Part shown: positions 52,025 to 59,858 of the stretch, one piece after another
How the letters are laid out: each line of letters opens with the position of its first letter
Numbering within the stretch: position 1 is the stretch's first letter
From: Chitinophaga pinensis
GTDB lineage: Bacteria; Bacteroidota; Bacteroidia; Chitinophagales; Chitinophagaceae
Direction of reading: 5' to 3'
Length of the DNA: 64,000 bases
Assembly (NCBI GenBank): GCA_902167325.1
Contig: LR632930.1
Location: 6,014,001 to 6,078,000 of the forward strand
The notes under the pieces: model-generated
Told to the model about the DNA's origin: nothing
The model's database searches: none
Seen by the model: only the letters and a program-made list of their open reading frames with translations
Position numbers and translations under genes: made by a program

Positions 52025-53074
52025 TCAAATAATGAGCATGGCATCGCCATAACTAAAGAACCGGTATTTTTCCTTGATGGCCTGCTGATAAGCTTCCATG
52101 ATCAGGTCGTAACCGGCGAAGGCGCATACCATGATAAGGAGGCTGGTTTTGGGCAGGTGGAAGTTGGTTACCAGTGCATTCGGAATGGAAAAATCATACG
52201 GAGGGTGGATGAAGGTATTCGTCCAGCCTTCAGCCGCTTTCAGATGGTTCTGTGCGGTTACGGAAGATTCAACGGCACGAACGGTAGTGGTACCGATTGC
52301 GCAGATCTTGCGGTTTTCTTCTTTCGCTTTGTTTACGATCTTCACGGCATATTCATCGATGTGGAAGTATTCCGCATCCATTTTATGCTTGCTCAGGTCT
52401 TCCACCTCAATAGGGCGGAATGTACCCAGGCCGGTGTGAAGGGTAACTTCGGCGAACTTCACGCCCTTGATCTCCAGGCGTTTGATCAGCTCACGGCTGA
52501 AGTGAAGCCCCGCAGTAGGAGCAGCTACAGCACCTTCGTACTTGGCGTACACGGTCTGGTAACGTTCCTTGTCTTCTTCTTCCGGTTTGCGTTTGATGTA
52601 CTTCGGCAGTGGGGTTTCTCCCAGGCTGTCCAGTACGGCCTTGAACTCTTCGTCGTTCCCTTCGAAAAGGAAACGGATGGTACGGCCGCGGGAAGTAGTG
52701 TTGTCGATTACTTCCGCCACCAGGCTCTCGTCGTCCCCGAAATACAGTTTGTTGCCTACACGGATCTTCCGGGCCGGATCCACGATCACATCCCACAGAC
52801 GGTTTTGCTTGTTCAGCTCACGGAGCAGGAACACTTCGATTTTCGCTCCGGTCTTCTCTTTACGGCCATACAGGCGCGCGGGAAACACTTTCGTGTTGTT
52901 CACGACCATTACGTCCTTATCATTAAAGTAACCCAGAATATCTTTGAAAACCTTGTGTTCGATTTTGCCGGTGGCGCGGTTAACGACCATCAGGCGGCTC
53001 TCGTCTCTTGTCTTGGAGGGATGTTGTGCGATCAGGTTTAACGGCAGATCGAACTTGAATTGTGATAATTTCAT
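52025..53074 (-). CDS. queA: S-adenosylmethionine:tRNA ribosyltransferase-isomerase
   Basis: 349 residues. Conserved order: FDLPLNLIAQHPSKTRDESR, the DVMVVNNTKVFPARL segment, VAAPTAGLHFSREL, EVTLHTGLGTFRPI, the AIGTTTVRAVES segment and FHLPKTSLLIMVCAFAG. The enzyme transfers the ribosyl part of S-adenosylmethionine to preQ1-tRNA to make epoxyqueuosine. Its promoter box is TACCTTTG (53103-53110 on the minus strand). Confidence 0.97.
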   Translation of the reverse strand: MKLSQFKFDLPLNLIAQHPSKTRDESRLMVVNRATGKIEHKVFKDILGYFNDKDVMVVNNTKVFPARLYGRKEKTGAKIEVFLLRELNKQNRLWDVIVDPARKIRVGNKLYFGDDESLVAEVIDNTTSRGRTIRFLFEGNDEEFKAVLDSLGETPLPKYIKRKPEEEDKERYQTVYAKYEGAVAAPTAGLHFSRELIKRLEIKGVKFAEVTLHTGLGTFRPIEVEDLSKHKMDAEYFHIDEYAVKIVNKAKEENRKICAIGTTTVRAVESSVTAQNHLKAAEGWTNTFIHPPYDFSIPNALVTNFHLPKTSLLIMVCAFAGYDLIMEAYQQAIKEKYRFFSYGDAMLII

Positions 53075-53102
53075 ATTACGGTATGAATGAATTTAAAGTC
53101 TG

Positions 53103-53110
53103 CAAAGGTA
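53103..53110 (-). promoter_or_regulatory. -7 promoter box (TACCTTTG) of queA
   Basis: On the minus strand TACCTTTG matches TAnnTTTG; the predicted leader to the ATG at 53074 is about 23 nt. Confidence 0.6.
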
Positions 53111-53140
53111 CGGATTATTACGCATATCAGGAAATAAGGT

Positions 53141-54865
53141 TCAACGGCCAGGTATAGCTGCGATTAATTCCTTCGTATAAGATGAAGCAGGCCGGTGATA
53201 CACTTCATCAGCAGTACCCATTTCTGCGATCTTACCCTGCTGCATCACCATCATCCGGTCGCTCATAAAATGCACAACAGACAGATTGTGAGATATAAAT
53301 ATATACGTGAAATTGAACTCAGTTTGTAAATCGCGTAACAGGTTCAGCACCTGGGCCTGCACACTTACATCCAGCGCTGATACCGACTCGTCACAGATAA
53401 TGAATTCAGGGTTCAGGGCCAGTGCCCTTGCAATTACGATACGCTGCCGCTGGCCGCCCGAAAATTCGTGGGGATAACGGTTGTAATGCTCCGGCAGCAG
53501 CTGCACCTTTTCCAGCAATGCCAGTACACGCTCCTTCCGCTCCCTGTCGTTCCCATACAACCCATGCACCTGCATAGGTTCAAGGATGGCCTGCCCAACC
53601 GTCATCCGCGGATTGAGAGAGGAATAAGGGTCCTGAAAAATTAGCTGAATATGCTTCCGCATGTCGCGCAGCTCCGAAGCCGGCATGGACAGCAGATCGC
53701 GCCCGCGGTAGCGTATAGCCCCGTGCGTTGGCTCTACAAGGCGGAGCAAGGTACGGCTCAGGGTGGTTTTCCCACAGCCCGATTCTCCTACCAGCCCCAG
53801 TGTTTCGCCTTCCCTGACGGTAAAACTGATATCATCCACCGCCCTGTTCCATTCATTCACCTTCCCGAACATTGGCTTCCCACGGGGGAACCAGGTGCTC
53901 AGTCCTTCCACTTCCAGCAGCGGCGGCCTTTCCGCGAGCATTTCTTCCCGCGCCAGCATTTCCGATCCGGGCATTTCCAGCGATTGTACAAAAGCCTTCA
54001 CTTCCAGTGGCTCTCTGCTGCCGGTGAAATCATTTACCACTGGCAGGCGGCGTAACCGAAGGTCCAGCGGTGGACGGCAGGCCAGCAATCCTTTTGTATA
54101 TGCATGGGCAGGCCGTTCAAAGATCTGGCGCACCTCCCCTTCTTCCACTATTTCCCCTTTATACATCACGGCCACCCTGTCGGCTATTTCCGCAATCACG
54201 CCAAGATCGTGGGTGATGAATACCACACTCATCCCCATCTCCCGTTGTAACTCCCGCAGGAGTTCAAGGATCGTTTTCTGTACGGTAACATCGAGCGCAG
54301 TGGTAGGCTCGTCAGCTATCAGGAGGCGCGGCCCGCAGGAAATGGCCATGGCGATCATAACACGCTGCTTCTGCCCGCCCGACAGTTCGTGGGGATATTT
54401 ATCAAACGCCTCTTCAGGCCTTGGCAGGCGCACGCGCTCAAAGAGGGCGAGCGTTTGCCGGCGGGCTTCGCGGGCGTTTACTTTTTTATGGAGAATGATG
54501 GCTTCTGCCACCTGTTTGCCACAGGTATGCAGTGGGTTCAGGCTGGTCATCGGCTCCTGGAAGATCATGGCTATCTCGTGCCCACGGTAGCCGCGCATGG
54601 CTGATTCGGACAGCCGGAGCAGGTCTTGCGGCAGCTTATTTGCTGGCTGATAGACGATTTCCCCGGCACTGATGCTCCCTGGCGCTGTAATGAGCCGCAT
54701 AATACTGAGGGAGGTAACGGATTTTCCCGATCCGGATTCCCCTACGATACCCAGGATCTCGCCCTGTTGTATGTCAAACGAAATGCCTTTTACGGCGGTA
54801 ACGGTATGGCCTTCGCCACGAAATTCGACGGAAAGATTACGGATAGCAACCAGCGGTAAAGGCAT
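53141..54865 (-). CDS. Fused double ATP-binding protein of an oligopeptide/dipeptide-type ABC transporter
   Basis: 574 residues carrying two complete nucleotide-binding domains. The first has Walker A GESGSGKS (42-49), signature LSGGQKQRV and Walker B LLIADEPTTALD. The second starts near residue 310 with GESGCGKT, FSGGQRQRI and FIICDESVSALD. The C-terminal extension of each domain (RPAHAYTKGLLACRP and RPASSYTKELIAAIP) is typical of DppD/DppF-like proteins that bind oligopeptide permeases. No permease or binding protein is adjacent. It shares one base with the end of the AMP nucleosidase gene (TGATG), which suggests coupling. Confidence 0.92.
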   Translation of the reverse strand: MPLPLVAIRNLSVEFRGEGHTVTAVKGISFDIQQGEILGIVGESGSGKSVTSLSIMRLITAPGSISAGEIVYQPANKLPQDLLRLSESAMRGYRGHEIAMIFQEPMTSLNPLHTCGKQVAEAIILHKKVNAREARRQTLALFERVRLPRPEEAFDKYPHELSGGQKQRVMIAMAISCGPRLLIADEPTTALDVTVQKTILELLRELQREMGMSVVFITHDLGVIAEIADRVAVMYKGEIVEEGEVRQIFERPAHAYTKGLLACRPPLDLRLRRLPVVNDFTGSREPLEVKAFVQSLEMPGSEMLAREEMLAERPPLLEVEGLSTWFPRGKPMFGKVNEWNRAVDDISFTVREGETLGLVGESGCGKTTLSRTLLRLVEPTHGAIRYRGRDLLSMPASELRDMRKHIQLIFQDPYSSLNPRMTVGQAILEPMQVHGLYGNDRERKERVLALLEKVQLLPEHYNRYPHEFSGGQRQRIVIARALALNPEFIICDESVSALDVSVQAQVLNLLRDLQTEFNFTYIFISHNLSVVHFMSDRMMVMQQGKIAEMGTADEVYHRPASSYTKELIAAIPGR

Positions 54866-55635
54866 CAGAATCGGAGGTGTTTAACGGTTTGGTGGCTGTT
54901 GATGAGATTCTTCAGAGAATCGACCCCTATGCGGAGATGGCGGTCTACGTATTCATTCGTAACTTTCTTATCGCTTTCTTCGGTTTTCACGCCTTCAGGC
55001 ACCATGGGCTGGTCGGAAACGAGGAGCAGCGCACCGGTAGGGATCTTATTATAGAAACCTACCGAAAAGATGGTGGCAGTTTCCATATCGATGGCCATGA
55101 CACGGATACGCTCGAGGTACTTCTTGAAATCGGCATCATGTTCCCACACCCGGCGGTTGGTACTGTAGCAGGTGCCTGTCCAGTAATCACATCCATATTC
55201 CCGGATGGTGGTGGAAATTGCTTTCTGGAGAGCGAACGCCGGGAGGGCAGGCACTTCTGCCGGAAAGTAATCGTTAGAGGTACCCTCACCCCGGATGGCC
55301 GCAATGGGCAGGATGAGGTCGCCGATGTTGTTCTTCTTCTTCAATCCGCCACATTTCCCCAGGAACAATACGGCTTTGGGAGATATAGCGCTGAGCAGGT
55401 CCATTACCGTAGCGGCACCGGGACTGCCCATTCCAAAATTTATGATGGTGATATCGCCTGCTGTACAGCACTGCATGGGCCTGTCGGCGCCAACGATCTT
55501 CGCGTCGTTCCATTGTGCAAATTGCAGTACGTAGTTGGAAAAGTTGGTCAGCAGGATGTGGGAACCGAAGTTCTCCAGTTTTTCGCCCGTGTATCTGGGC
55601 AGCCAGTTAGCTACTATTTCTTCTTTCGTCTTCAT
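54865..55635 (-). CDS. amn: AMP nucleosidase
   Basis: 256 residues from the ATG at 55635; a longer start at 55722 would overlap the divergent gene. The fold is of the phosphorylase/nucleosidase type, with NFGMGSPGAATVMDLLSA, VLFLGKCGGLKKKNNIGDLI and AIDMETATIFSVGFYNKI. It cleaves AMP to adenine and ribose 5-phosphate and helps regulate adenylate levels. The short bacterial form lacks the N-terminal regulatory domain of the E. coli enzyme. It overlaps the ABC gene by one base. Confidence 0.93.
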   Translation of the reverse strand: MKTKEEIVANWLPRYTGEKLENFGSHILLTNFSNYVLQFAQWNDAKIVGADRPMQCCTAGDITIINFGMGSPGAATVMDLLSAISPKAVLFLGKCGGLKKKNNIGDLILPIAAIRGEGTSNDYFPAEVPALPAFALQKAISTTIREYGCDYWTGTCYSTNRRVWEHDADFKKYLERIRVMAIDMETATIFSVGFYNKIPTGALLLVSDQPMVPEGVKTEESDKKVTNEYVDRHLRIGVDSLKNLINSHQTVKHLRF

Positions 55636-55700
55636 AGCCTTTTGACAAGTGAATGTAATGTTTTTTCGGCAAAAAGCCATCCAATCGCTAGTTTTACGGG

Positions 55701-56171
55701 ATGATATCCATCCGGTTCCCACAACCCGATTTTAAGATTACGGCCAGCAGCGGCCGGGAAATGATTTACGATCCATACCGGAAAAAGTATGTGGCCCTCA
55801 CACCGGAGGAATGGGTACGGCAGAACTTCCTGAATTACCTCGTTAAATCCCGCGAATACCCCGGTGCCCTGATGAGTATCGAAAAAGAACTGCACCTCGG
55901 CGAACTGCGCAAACGCTGCGATATCGTCGTGTATTCCCGCGAAGCCACTCCCTGGATGATCGTGGAATGCAAAGAGATGGGCGTACCCTTAAAGCAGCCG
56001 GTATTGGAACAGATCGTAAGGTACCATATGGCACTACCCGTTCCCTGGCTGGTAATTACCAACGGAGTTAATACCTGGTGCTGCCGCCTGGATAGTACTG
56101 CTGCCAGCTGGGTCTTTGAGCACGACCTTCCCGATTACCCCCCTGTTCTCCCCCCTTCCACAGTCGAATAA
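55701..56171 (+). CDS. Orphan type I restriction R-subunit N-terminal-like (HSDR_N) protein
   Basis: 156 residues. EWVRQNFLNYLVKSREYPG, IEKELHLGELRKRCDIVVYS and TPWMIVECKEMGVPL show the PD-(D/E)xK nuclease core (D in CDIV, ExK in ECK) of the HSDR_N domain, followed by QPVLEQIVRYHMALPVPWLV. The remaining helicase and C-terminal parts of HsdR are absent. Such free-standing domains are common in Bacteroidota and have unknown function; they may act on DNA without a methylase. No hsdM or hsdS is in the window. Divergent from the amn gene. Confidence 0.85.
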   Translation: MISIRFPQPDFKITASSGREMIYDPYRKKYVALTPEEWVRQNFLNYLVKSREYPGALMSIEKELHLGELRKRCDIVVYSREATPWMIVECKEMGVPLKQPVLEQIVRYHMALPVPWLVITNGVNTWCCRLDSTAASWVFEHDLPDYPPVLPPSTVE

Positions 56172-56577
56172 GTATGTTTTATCGTTCAAAGTATTAAAAG
56201 GCTGCCCTTTAGGCGGCCCTTACCCGTATGCCAGCCCCCTTGCAGTCATATTGTTGTTCCCTCCAGCTCTAATGTATATGTAGTCTATATTATGGGTATG
56301 ACCAGCCTATATTTAGGGTATGTTTAGCCCCTATAAGGGGCATGATATAGGCTAAACATACCCTAGATATAGGCTAGATATACCCTAGACATATATAAGT
56401 ATAGAAGATAACTGGTTCGGGACTAGAATATGACTAAAGGCCAATTAAAAGCCGATACATATGAAATGTAACCTGCACAGTGATATGCCAATAGTATTGT
56501 GTATGGGTGCAAAAGTGACAAAAAAAGGGCGGCCATGATGGCCGCCCCGGTCGTACAGTTCCGTATTTGTGTAAAAA
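56172..56577. repeat. Intergenic palindromic element
   Basis: The core is a 16-bp perfect inverted repeat (TAGGGTATGTTTAGCC, 56314-56329, with 56350-56365) around a 20-base loop that itself holds CCCCTATAAGGGG. With one mismatch the stem extends to 26 bp (56304-56329 with 56350-56375). A further GGGTAT/ATACCC half-match flanks it. No protein gene is visible. A terminator hairpin lies at 56527-56547. Confidence 0.75.
56527..56547 (-). terminator. Terminator of gdhA
   Basis: On the minus strand GGGCGGCC and GGCCGCCC pair over 8 bp around a five-base loop and are followed by seven T. It lies 30 bases after the glutamate dehydrogenase stop codon. Confidence 0.9.
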
Positions 56578-58014
56578 TCAGGGGAAGATGCCGAGCTGCT
56601 CATAAGCTGCACCCACCTTATCGATGGCACAGGCATAAGCTGCCGTACGCATATCCTTGATTTTCTTATGCTCGAGGGATTTCTCACGCACTTCGTGGAG
56701 TGCGGTGATCATCGTTTCTTCCAGGCCGGAATATACCAGGTCCACTTCATCTGCTCCATGGGCGATGAACTTCCTTTCTTTATCCGATACTTTCTTACCG
56801 GTCAGTTCTTCGATCTGGCCGAGGATGTGGATGTTCATGTTTTCATCGAAGCGTTTGCCGAGACGGCCATAGCGCACGTGACTGAGGTTTTTCAGCCATT
56901 CGAAGTAAGACACGGTAACACCTCCTGCATTGAGGAACATATCAGGTACAACGATCACGCCTTTTTTGGCCAGTATATCGTCTGCTTCAGGGGTGATAGG
57001 ACCGTTGGCGGCTTCACCGATGATCTTGGCTTTGATACGGGGGGCGTTATGTTCGTCGATCACGTTTTCGAGGGCTGCGGGGATGAGGATGTCGCATTCC
57101 ATTTCCAGACCTTCGGTGTTCTTCTTCAGGTTCTTTGCGCCGGGGAAGCCGGTAATGGAACCGGTTTCGTTACGGTGTTTCAGTACGGCATCGGGGTCGA
57201 GGCCTTTGTGGTTGTAGATGGCACCGTCCCACTCGATGAGGCAGATCACTTTGGCACCTGCTTCGTGGAAGTATTTGGCGGCGTGGTAGCCCACGTTACC
57301 CATACCCTGTACCACTACGGTTTTACCTTCGATACCGGGTTCGAGACCGAGGCGTTTCATGTCTTCCTTCACGTTACAGAGTTCACGGAGACCGTAGAAT
57401 ACACCGAGTCCGGTGGCTTCTTTACGGCCGCGAACGCCGCCCTGTGATACCGGTTTACCGGTTACGCAGCCGTAGCCGTCGATTTCTCCGGGGCGGAGGC
57501 TCATGTAAGTGTCGAGGATCCAGCTCATTTCGCGCTCACCGGTTCCGTAATCAGGTGCGGGAACGTCGATACCGGGACCGATGAAGTTCTTCTTCACCAG
57601 TTCGGCCGTGTAGCGGCGGGTGATATTTTCGAGCTGGAAGGGGGTGTAATTGCGGGGATTGATGCGGATACCGCCTTTAGCGCCTCCGAAGGGCACGTTA
57701 ACGATCGCGCACTTGTAGGTCATGAGGGCAGCGAGGGCCATCACTTCGTCCTGGTTCACTTCATCGCTGAAGCGGATACCACCTTTACAGGGGAGTTTGT
57801 GATGGGAGTGTTGTACACGATATGCCTCAATTACCTCAATGCCATCGCCTACGCGAACGGGGAATTTCATACGGTATACGGCGTTGCACGCCTTGATCTG
57901 CTCAAGGATGCCGTTCTCCCATTTGGTAAATTGCGCGGCTTTATCAAAGCTCATTTCCACACTGTGGAAAAAGCTATAATGCGGTTCTTGCGTCAGCGCT
58001 TTTGCTTTAGCCAT
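56578..58014 (-). CDS. gdhA: Glutamate dehydrogenase (Glu/Leu/Phe/Val family)
   Basis: 478 residues. Conserved order: CKGGIRFSDEVNQDEVMALA with the substrate lysine, FGGAKGGIRINP, the GPGIDVPAPDYGTGEREMSW segment and VVQGMGNVGYHAAKYFHEAG, a Rossmann coenzyme motif. The long N-terminal part and FFHSVEMSFDKAAQFTKW are typical of the large bacterial form. It interconverts glutamate and 2-oxoglutarate with ammonia in the cytosol. It lies after ccmD on the same strand with a 58-bp gap. Confidence 0.95.
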   Translation of the reverse strand: MAKAKALTQEPHYSFFHSVEMSFDKAAQFTKWENGILEQIKACNAVYRMKFPVRVGDGIEVIEAYRVQHSHHKLPCKGGIRFSDEVNQDEVMALAALMTYKCAIVNVPFGGAKGGIRINPRNYTPFQLENITRRYTAELVKKNFIGPGIDVPAPDYGTGEREMSWILDTYMSLRPGEIDGYGCVTGKPVSQGGVRGRKEATGLGVFYGLRELCNVKEDMKRLGLEPGIEGKTVVVQGMGNVGYHAAKYFHEAGAKVICLIEWDGAIYNHKGLDPDAVLKHRNETGSITGFPGAKNLKKNTEGLEMECDILIPAALENVIDEHNAPRIKAKIIGEAANGPITPEADDILAKKGVIVVPDMFLNAGGVTVSYFEWLKNLSHVRYGRLGKRFDENMNIHILGQIEELTGKKVSDKERKFIAHGADEVDLVYSGLEETMITALHEVREKSLEHKKIKDMRTAAYACAIDKVGAAYEQLGIFP

Positions 58015-58072
58015 AAAAAACGGTTTAGATATGTTGTTTTGGTGTTGTAAGCAGACTTGTAAGGGGGTGGGG

Positions 58073-58330
58073 CTATTTTTCTTTTTCCAGCTTCGTGATC
58101 TTCCGGTCGAGCCGTACCAGGTAAATGGTGATGCAGCTGAAGATGATCACGAGGATGCCCATGGCTACGTATATTTTGCTGTTGCTCCGGAAAAACTCGT
58201 TCACGGCACCGGTCTCTGTGTTTTGCTGGCCGGCGGCTTGTTGTACGGCTGATGCAGTATCCTGGCCAAGGGCGGTGGAAACGAAAAGCAGCATTAAGGC
58301 GAAAAAGGAAACGGATATTCTGTTAACCAT
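58073..58330 (-). CDS. CcmD-like small membrane protein
   Basis: 85 residues. A signal or anchor segment (SVSFFALMLLFVSTALG) precedes an acidic/Gln-rich stretch and a single membrane helix (VAMGILVIIFSCITIYLVRL) followed by a charged DRKITKLEKEK tail. This is the CcmD-type layout. CcmD helps release haem-loaded CcmE in cytochrome c maturation. The gene overlaps the end of the ccmC gene by 8 nt, which supports the assignment. Confidence 0.8.
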   Translation of the reverse strand: MVNRISVSFFALMLLFVSTALGQDTASAVQQAAGQQNTETGAVNEFFRSNSKIYVAMGILVIIFSCITIYLVRLDRKITKLEKEK

Positions 58331-58988
58331 GAATGATATTTTTAAGAGCCAATCTTTTATAACGGTTGCGGAGGGTATAGATCCAGATGCCCAGCAGGGT
58401 GAATCCGAGGAAGGCGGGCCAGAGTACCATTTTGATGGTACCGGCAGTGTCTTTATCGCTGAAGCCCGGGCTGCTGGCGCTGCCGGGATGCAGGGAATCC
58501 ACCGTGCGGGGGATGATGTAAGTCAGCGGAATGAGCAGGGCGAAGGCGAATACATTGTAGATGGCAGACACGCGGGCGCGCTTGTCGATATCGGTGAACG
58601 ACATGCGGAGCACCAGGTAGGCCATATAAATTGCCAGGGCGATGGCCGTGGTCATCTGCTTGGGATCGTTTACGATCGTACCGCCCCAGGTGTAGGTGGC
58701 CCAGAGCATCCCTGTGAGGAATCCCATTACGCCGAAAAGCACGCCCACGCTGGCCGCGCTGGAAGCGCGCACATCGCGGCGGAGATCGTTTGTAGCGAGG
58801 TACCAGACGGAATTAACTACGGAAATCGTAAGCAGGGTATACATTGCCATCCACATCGGCAAGTGAAAGAAGATGCTGCGGGCAGCCTGCTGGTTGTTGC
58901 CGATAACAGGTACCGGAACCATGAACCCTCCGATGATCACGTAAAGCAGGAGCAGTACGGAGAGTATTTTCCACCAATTTTTAGCCAT
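58323..58988 (-). CDS. ccmC: Cytochrome c maturation protein CcmC
   Basis: 221 residues with six membrane helices. The haem-handling region is visible as FFHLPMWMAMYTLL and WATYTWGGTIVNDPKQMTTA, a variant of the Trp-rich WWD motif, with conserved histidines nearby. It loads haem onto CcmE in the periplasm. The own -7 box TAGGTTTG is at 59011-59018. It is followed by ccmD and preceded on the same strand by ccmB. The ATPase gene ccmA is not in the window. Confidence 0.92.
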   Translation of the reverse strand: MAKNWWKILSVLLLLYVIIGGFMVPVPVIGNNQQAARSIFFHLPMWMAMYTLLTISVVNSVWYLATNDLRRDVRASSAASVGVLFGVMGFLTGMLWATYTWGGTIVNDPKQMTTAIALAIYMAYLVLRMSFTDIDKRARVSAIYNVFAFALLIPLTYIIPRTVDSLHPGSASSPGFSDKDTAGTIKMVLWPAFLGFTLLGIWIYTLRNRYKRLALKNIIHG

Positions 58989-59010
58989 TACTGTAATGAA
59001 ATATTGGGGG

Positions 59011-59018
59011 CAAACCTA
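59011..59018 (-). promoter_or_regulatory. -7 promoter box (TAGGTTTG) of ccmC
   Basis: On the minus strand TAGGTTTG matches TAnnTTTG and the predicted leader to the ATG at 58988 is about 17 nt, so ccmC need not depend on ccmB transcription. Confidence 0.5.
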
Positions 59019-59123
59019 CACGATTATCGCCGAACGGCAAAGCAATTTGATGATTTTGATGAACCTGCAAATCCACCGTTCAGCATTGAACAATCCGCAT
59101 CGCGGACCGTCTTTTGTTGAAAT

Positions 59124-59786
59124 TTATTCTTTCCAGAGGAAAGGGAACAAGATAAGTGCAAGGGCAATAATGAGCACATCCATCCCTGCCAGCATGATAA
59201 ACATGCCTCCCAGCCCCGGTTGTACCACGGGCGAAAAAGCACTCTGGGAAATGTTATTCAGCAAAATAAGGATGGGCATAATGAGCGGGAAACCCATAAT
59301 TGCCATGAGTGCCGCGTTCTGGCTGGCCTGCGCCGCAATAGCTGCCAGCATGGTGAATAAGAGGCTCAGGCTCACCCCGCCCAGCAATACCACCCCCAGG
59401 AAATACCAGGGCTTCAACAGCGGATTACCCAGGAAAAGGATGCAGCAAACCAGGGTTACGGAGCTGAACAACATCATCAGCAACACATTGTAAATCAGCT
59501 TGGCTGCTATAAAATAACGGGGGTGTACCAACGAATAAAAGTACAAAAGCCGGCCCCTGCTTTCCTGCAAAAAGCTCTTAGCCACCGCATTCACACATAC
59601 AAACAGCTGCACCACCCAGAACATGGCATTCCACATCCGCTCCTCCGGCTCCCGCACCATCAGGTTAATGACGAACACCGTGGAAAAAACATAGAGCAGG
59701 ATACCAAAAAGGGCGTGGCGCTGGCGCCATTCAAGCAGGAGATCCTTACGGACCAGGGCATATATCTGGGAGATCGGACTTTTCAC
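59124..59786 (-). CDS. ccmB: Cytochrome c maturation protein CcmB
   Basis: 220 residues from a GTG at 59786 and six membrane helices. ALVRKDLLLEWRQRHALFG at the N-terminus and PLLKPWYFLGVVLLGGVSLS in the middle are characteristic. CcmB is the membrane subunit of the CcmAB ABC complex in cytochrome c maturation. Another GTG at 59792 is in frame, but its G is the last base of the -7 box, so the start at 59786 (five bases after the box) is preferred and gives a leaderless mRNA. Confidence 0.85.
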   Translation of the reverse strand: MKSPISQIYALVRKDLLLEWRQRHALFGILLYVFSTVFVINLMVREPEERMWNAMFWVVQLFVCVNAVAKSFLQESRGRLLYFYSLVHPRYFIAAKLIYNVLLMMLFSSVTLVCCILFLGNPLLKPWYFLGVVLLGGVSLSLLFTMLAAIAAQASQNAALMAIMGFPLIMPILILLNNISQSAFSPVVQPGLGGMFIMLAGMDVLIIALALILFPFLWKE

Positions 59787-59791
59787 GGGCA

Positions 59792-59805
59792 CAAAGATAA
59801 CTTTG
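59792..59805. promoter_or_regulatory. Overlapping divergent -7 boxes of ccmB and accC
   Basis: CAAAGATAACTTTG contains two TAnnTTTG boxes facing away from each other: TATCTTTG on the minus strand (59792-59799) and TAACTTTG on the plus strand (59798-59805). They share the central TA. Predicted transcript starts lie about 25 bp apart. Confidence 0.65.
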
Positions 59806-59858
59806 ATCCGTCAAATTGAAATCCATTAACTTTAAGGCTTTACCGCAATGCCAAGCAT

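Noticed and set aside
51989..53041. Long plus-strand frame opposite queA (350 codons)
   Set aside because: Shadow of queA; queA motifs are complete on the other strand.
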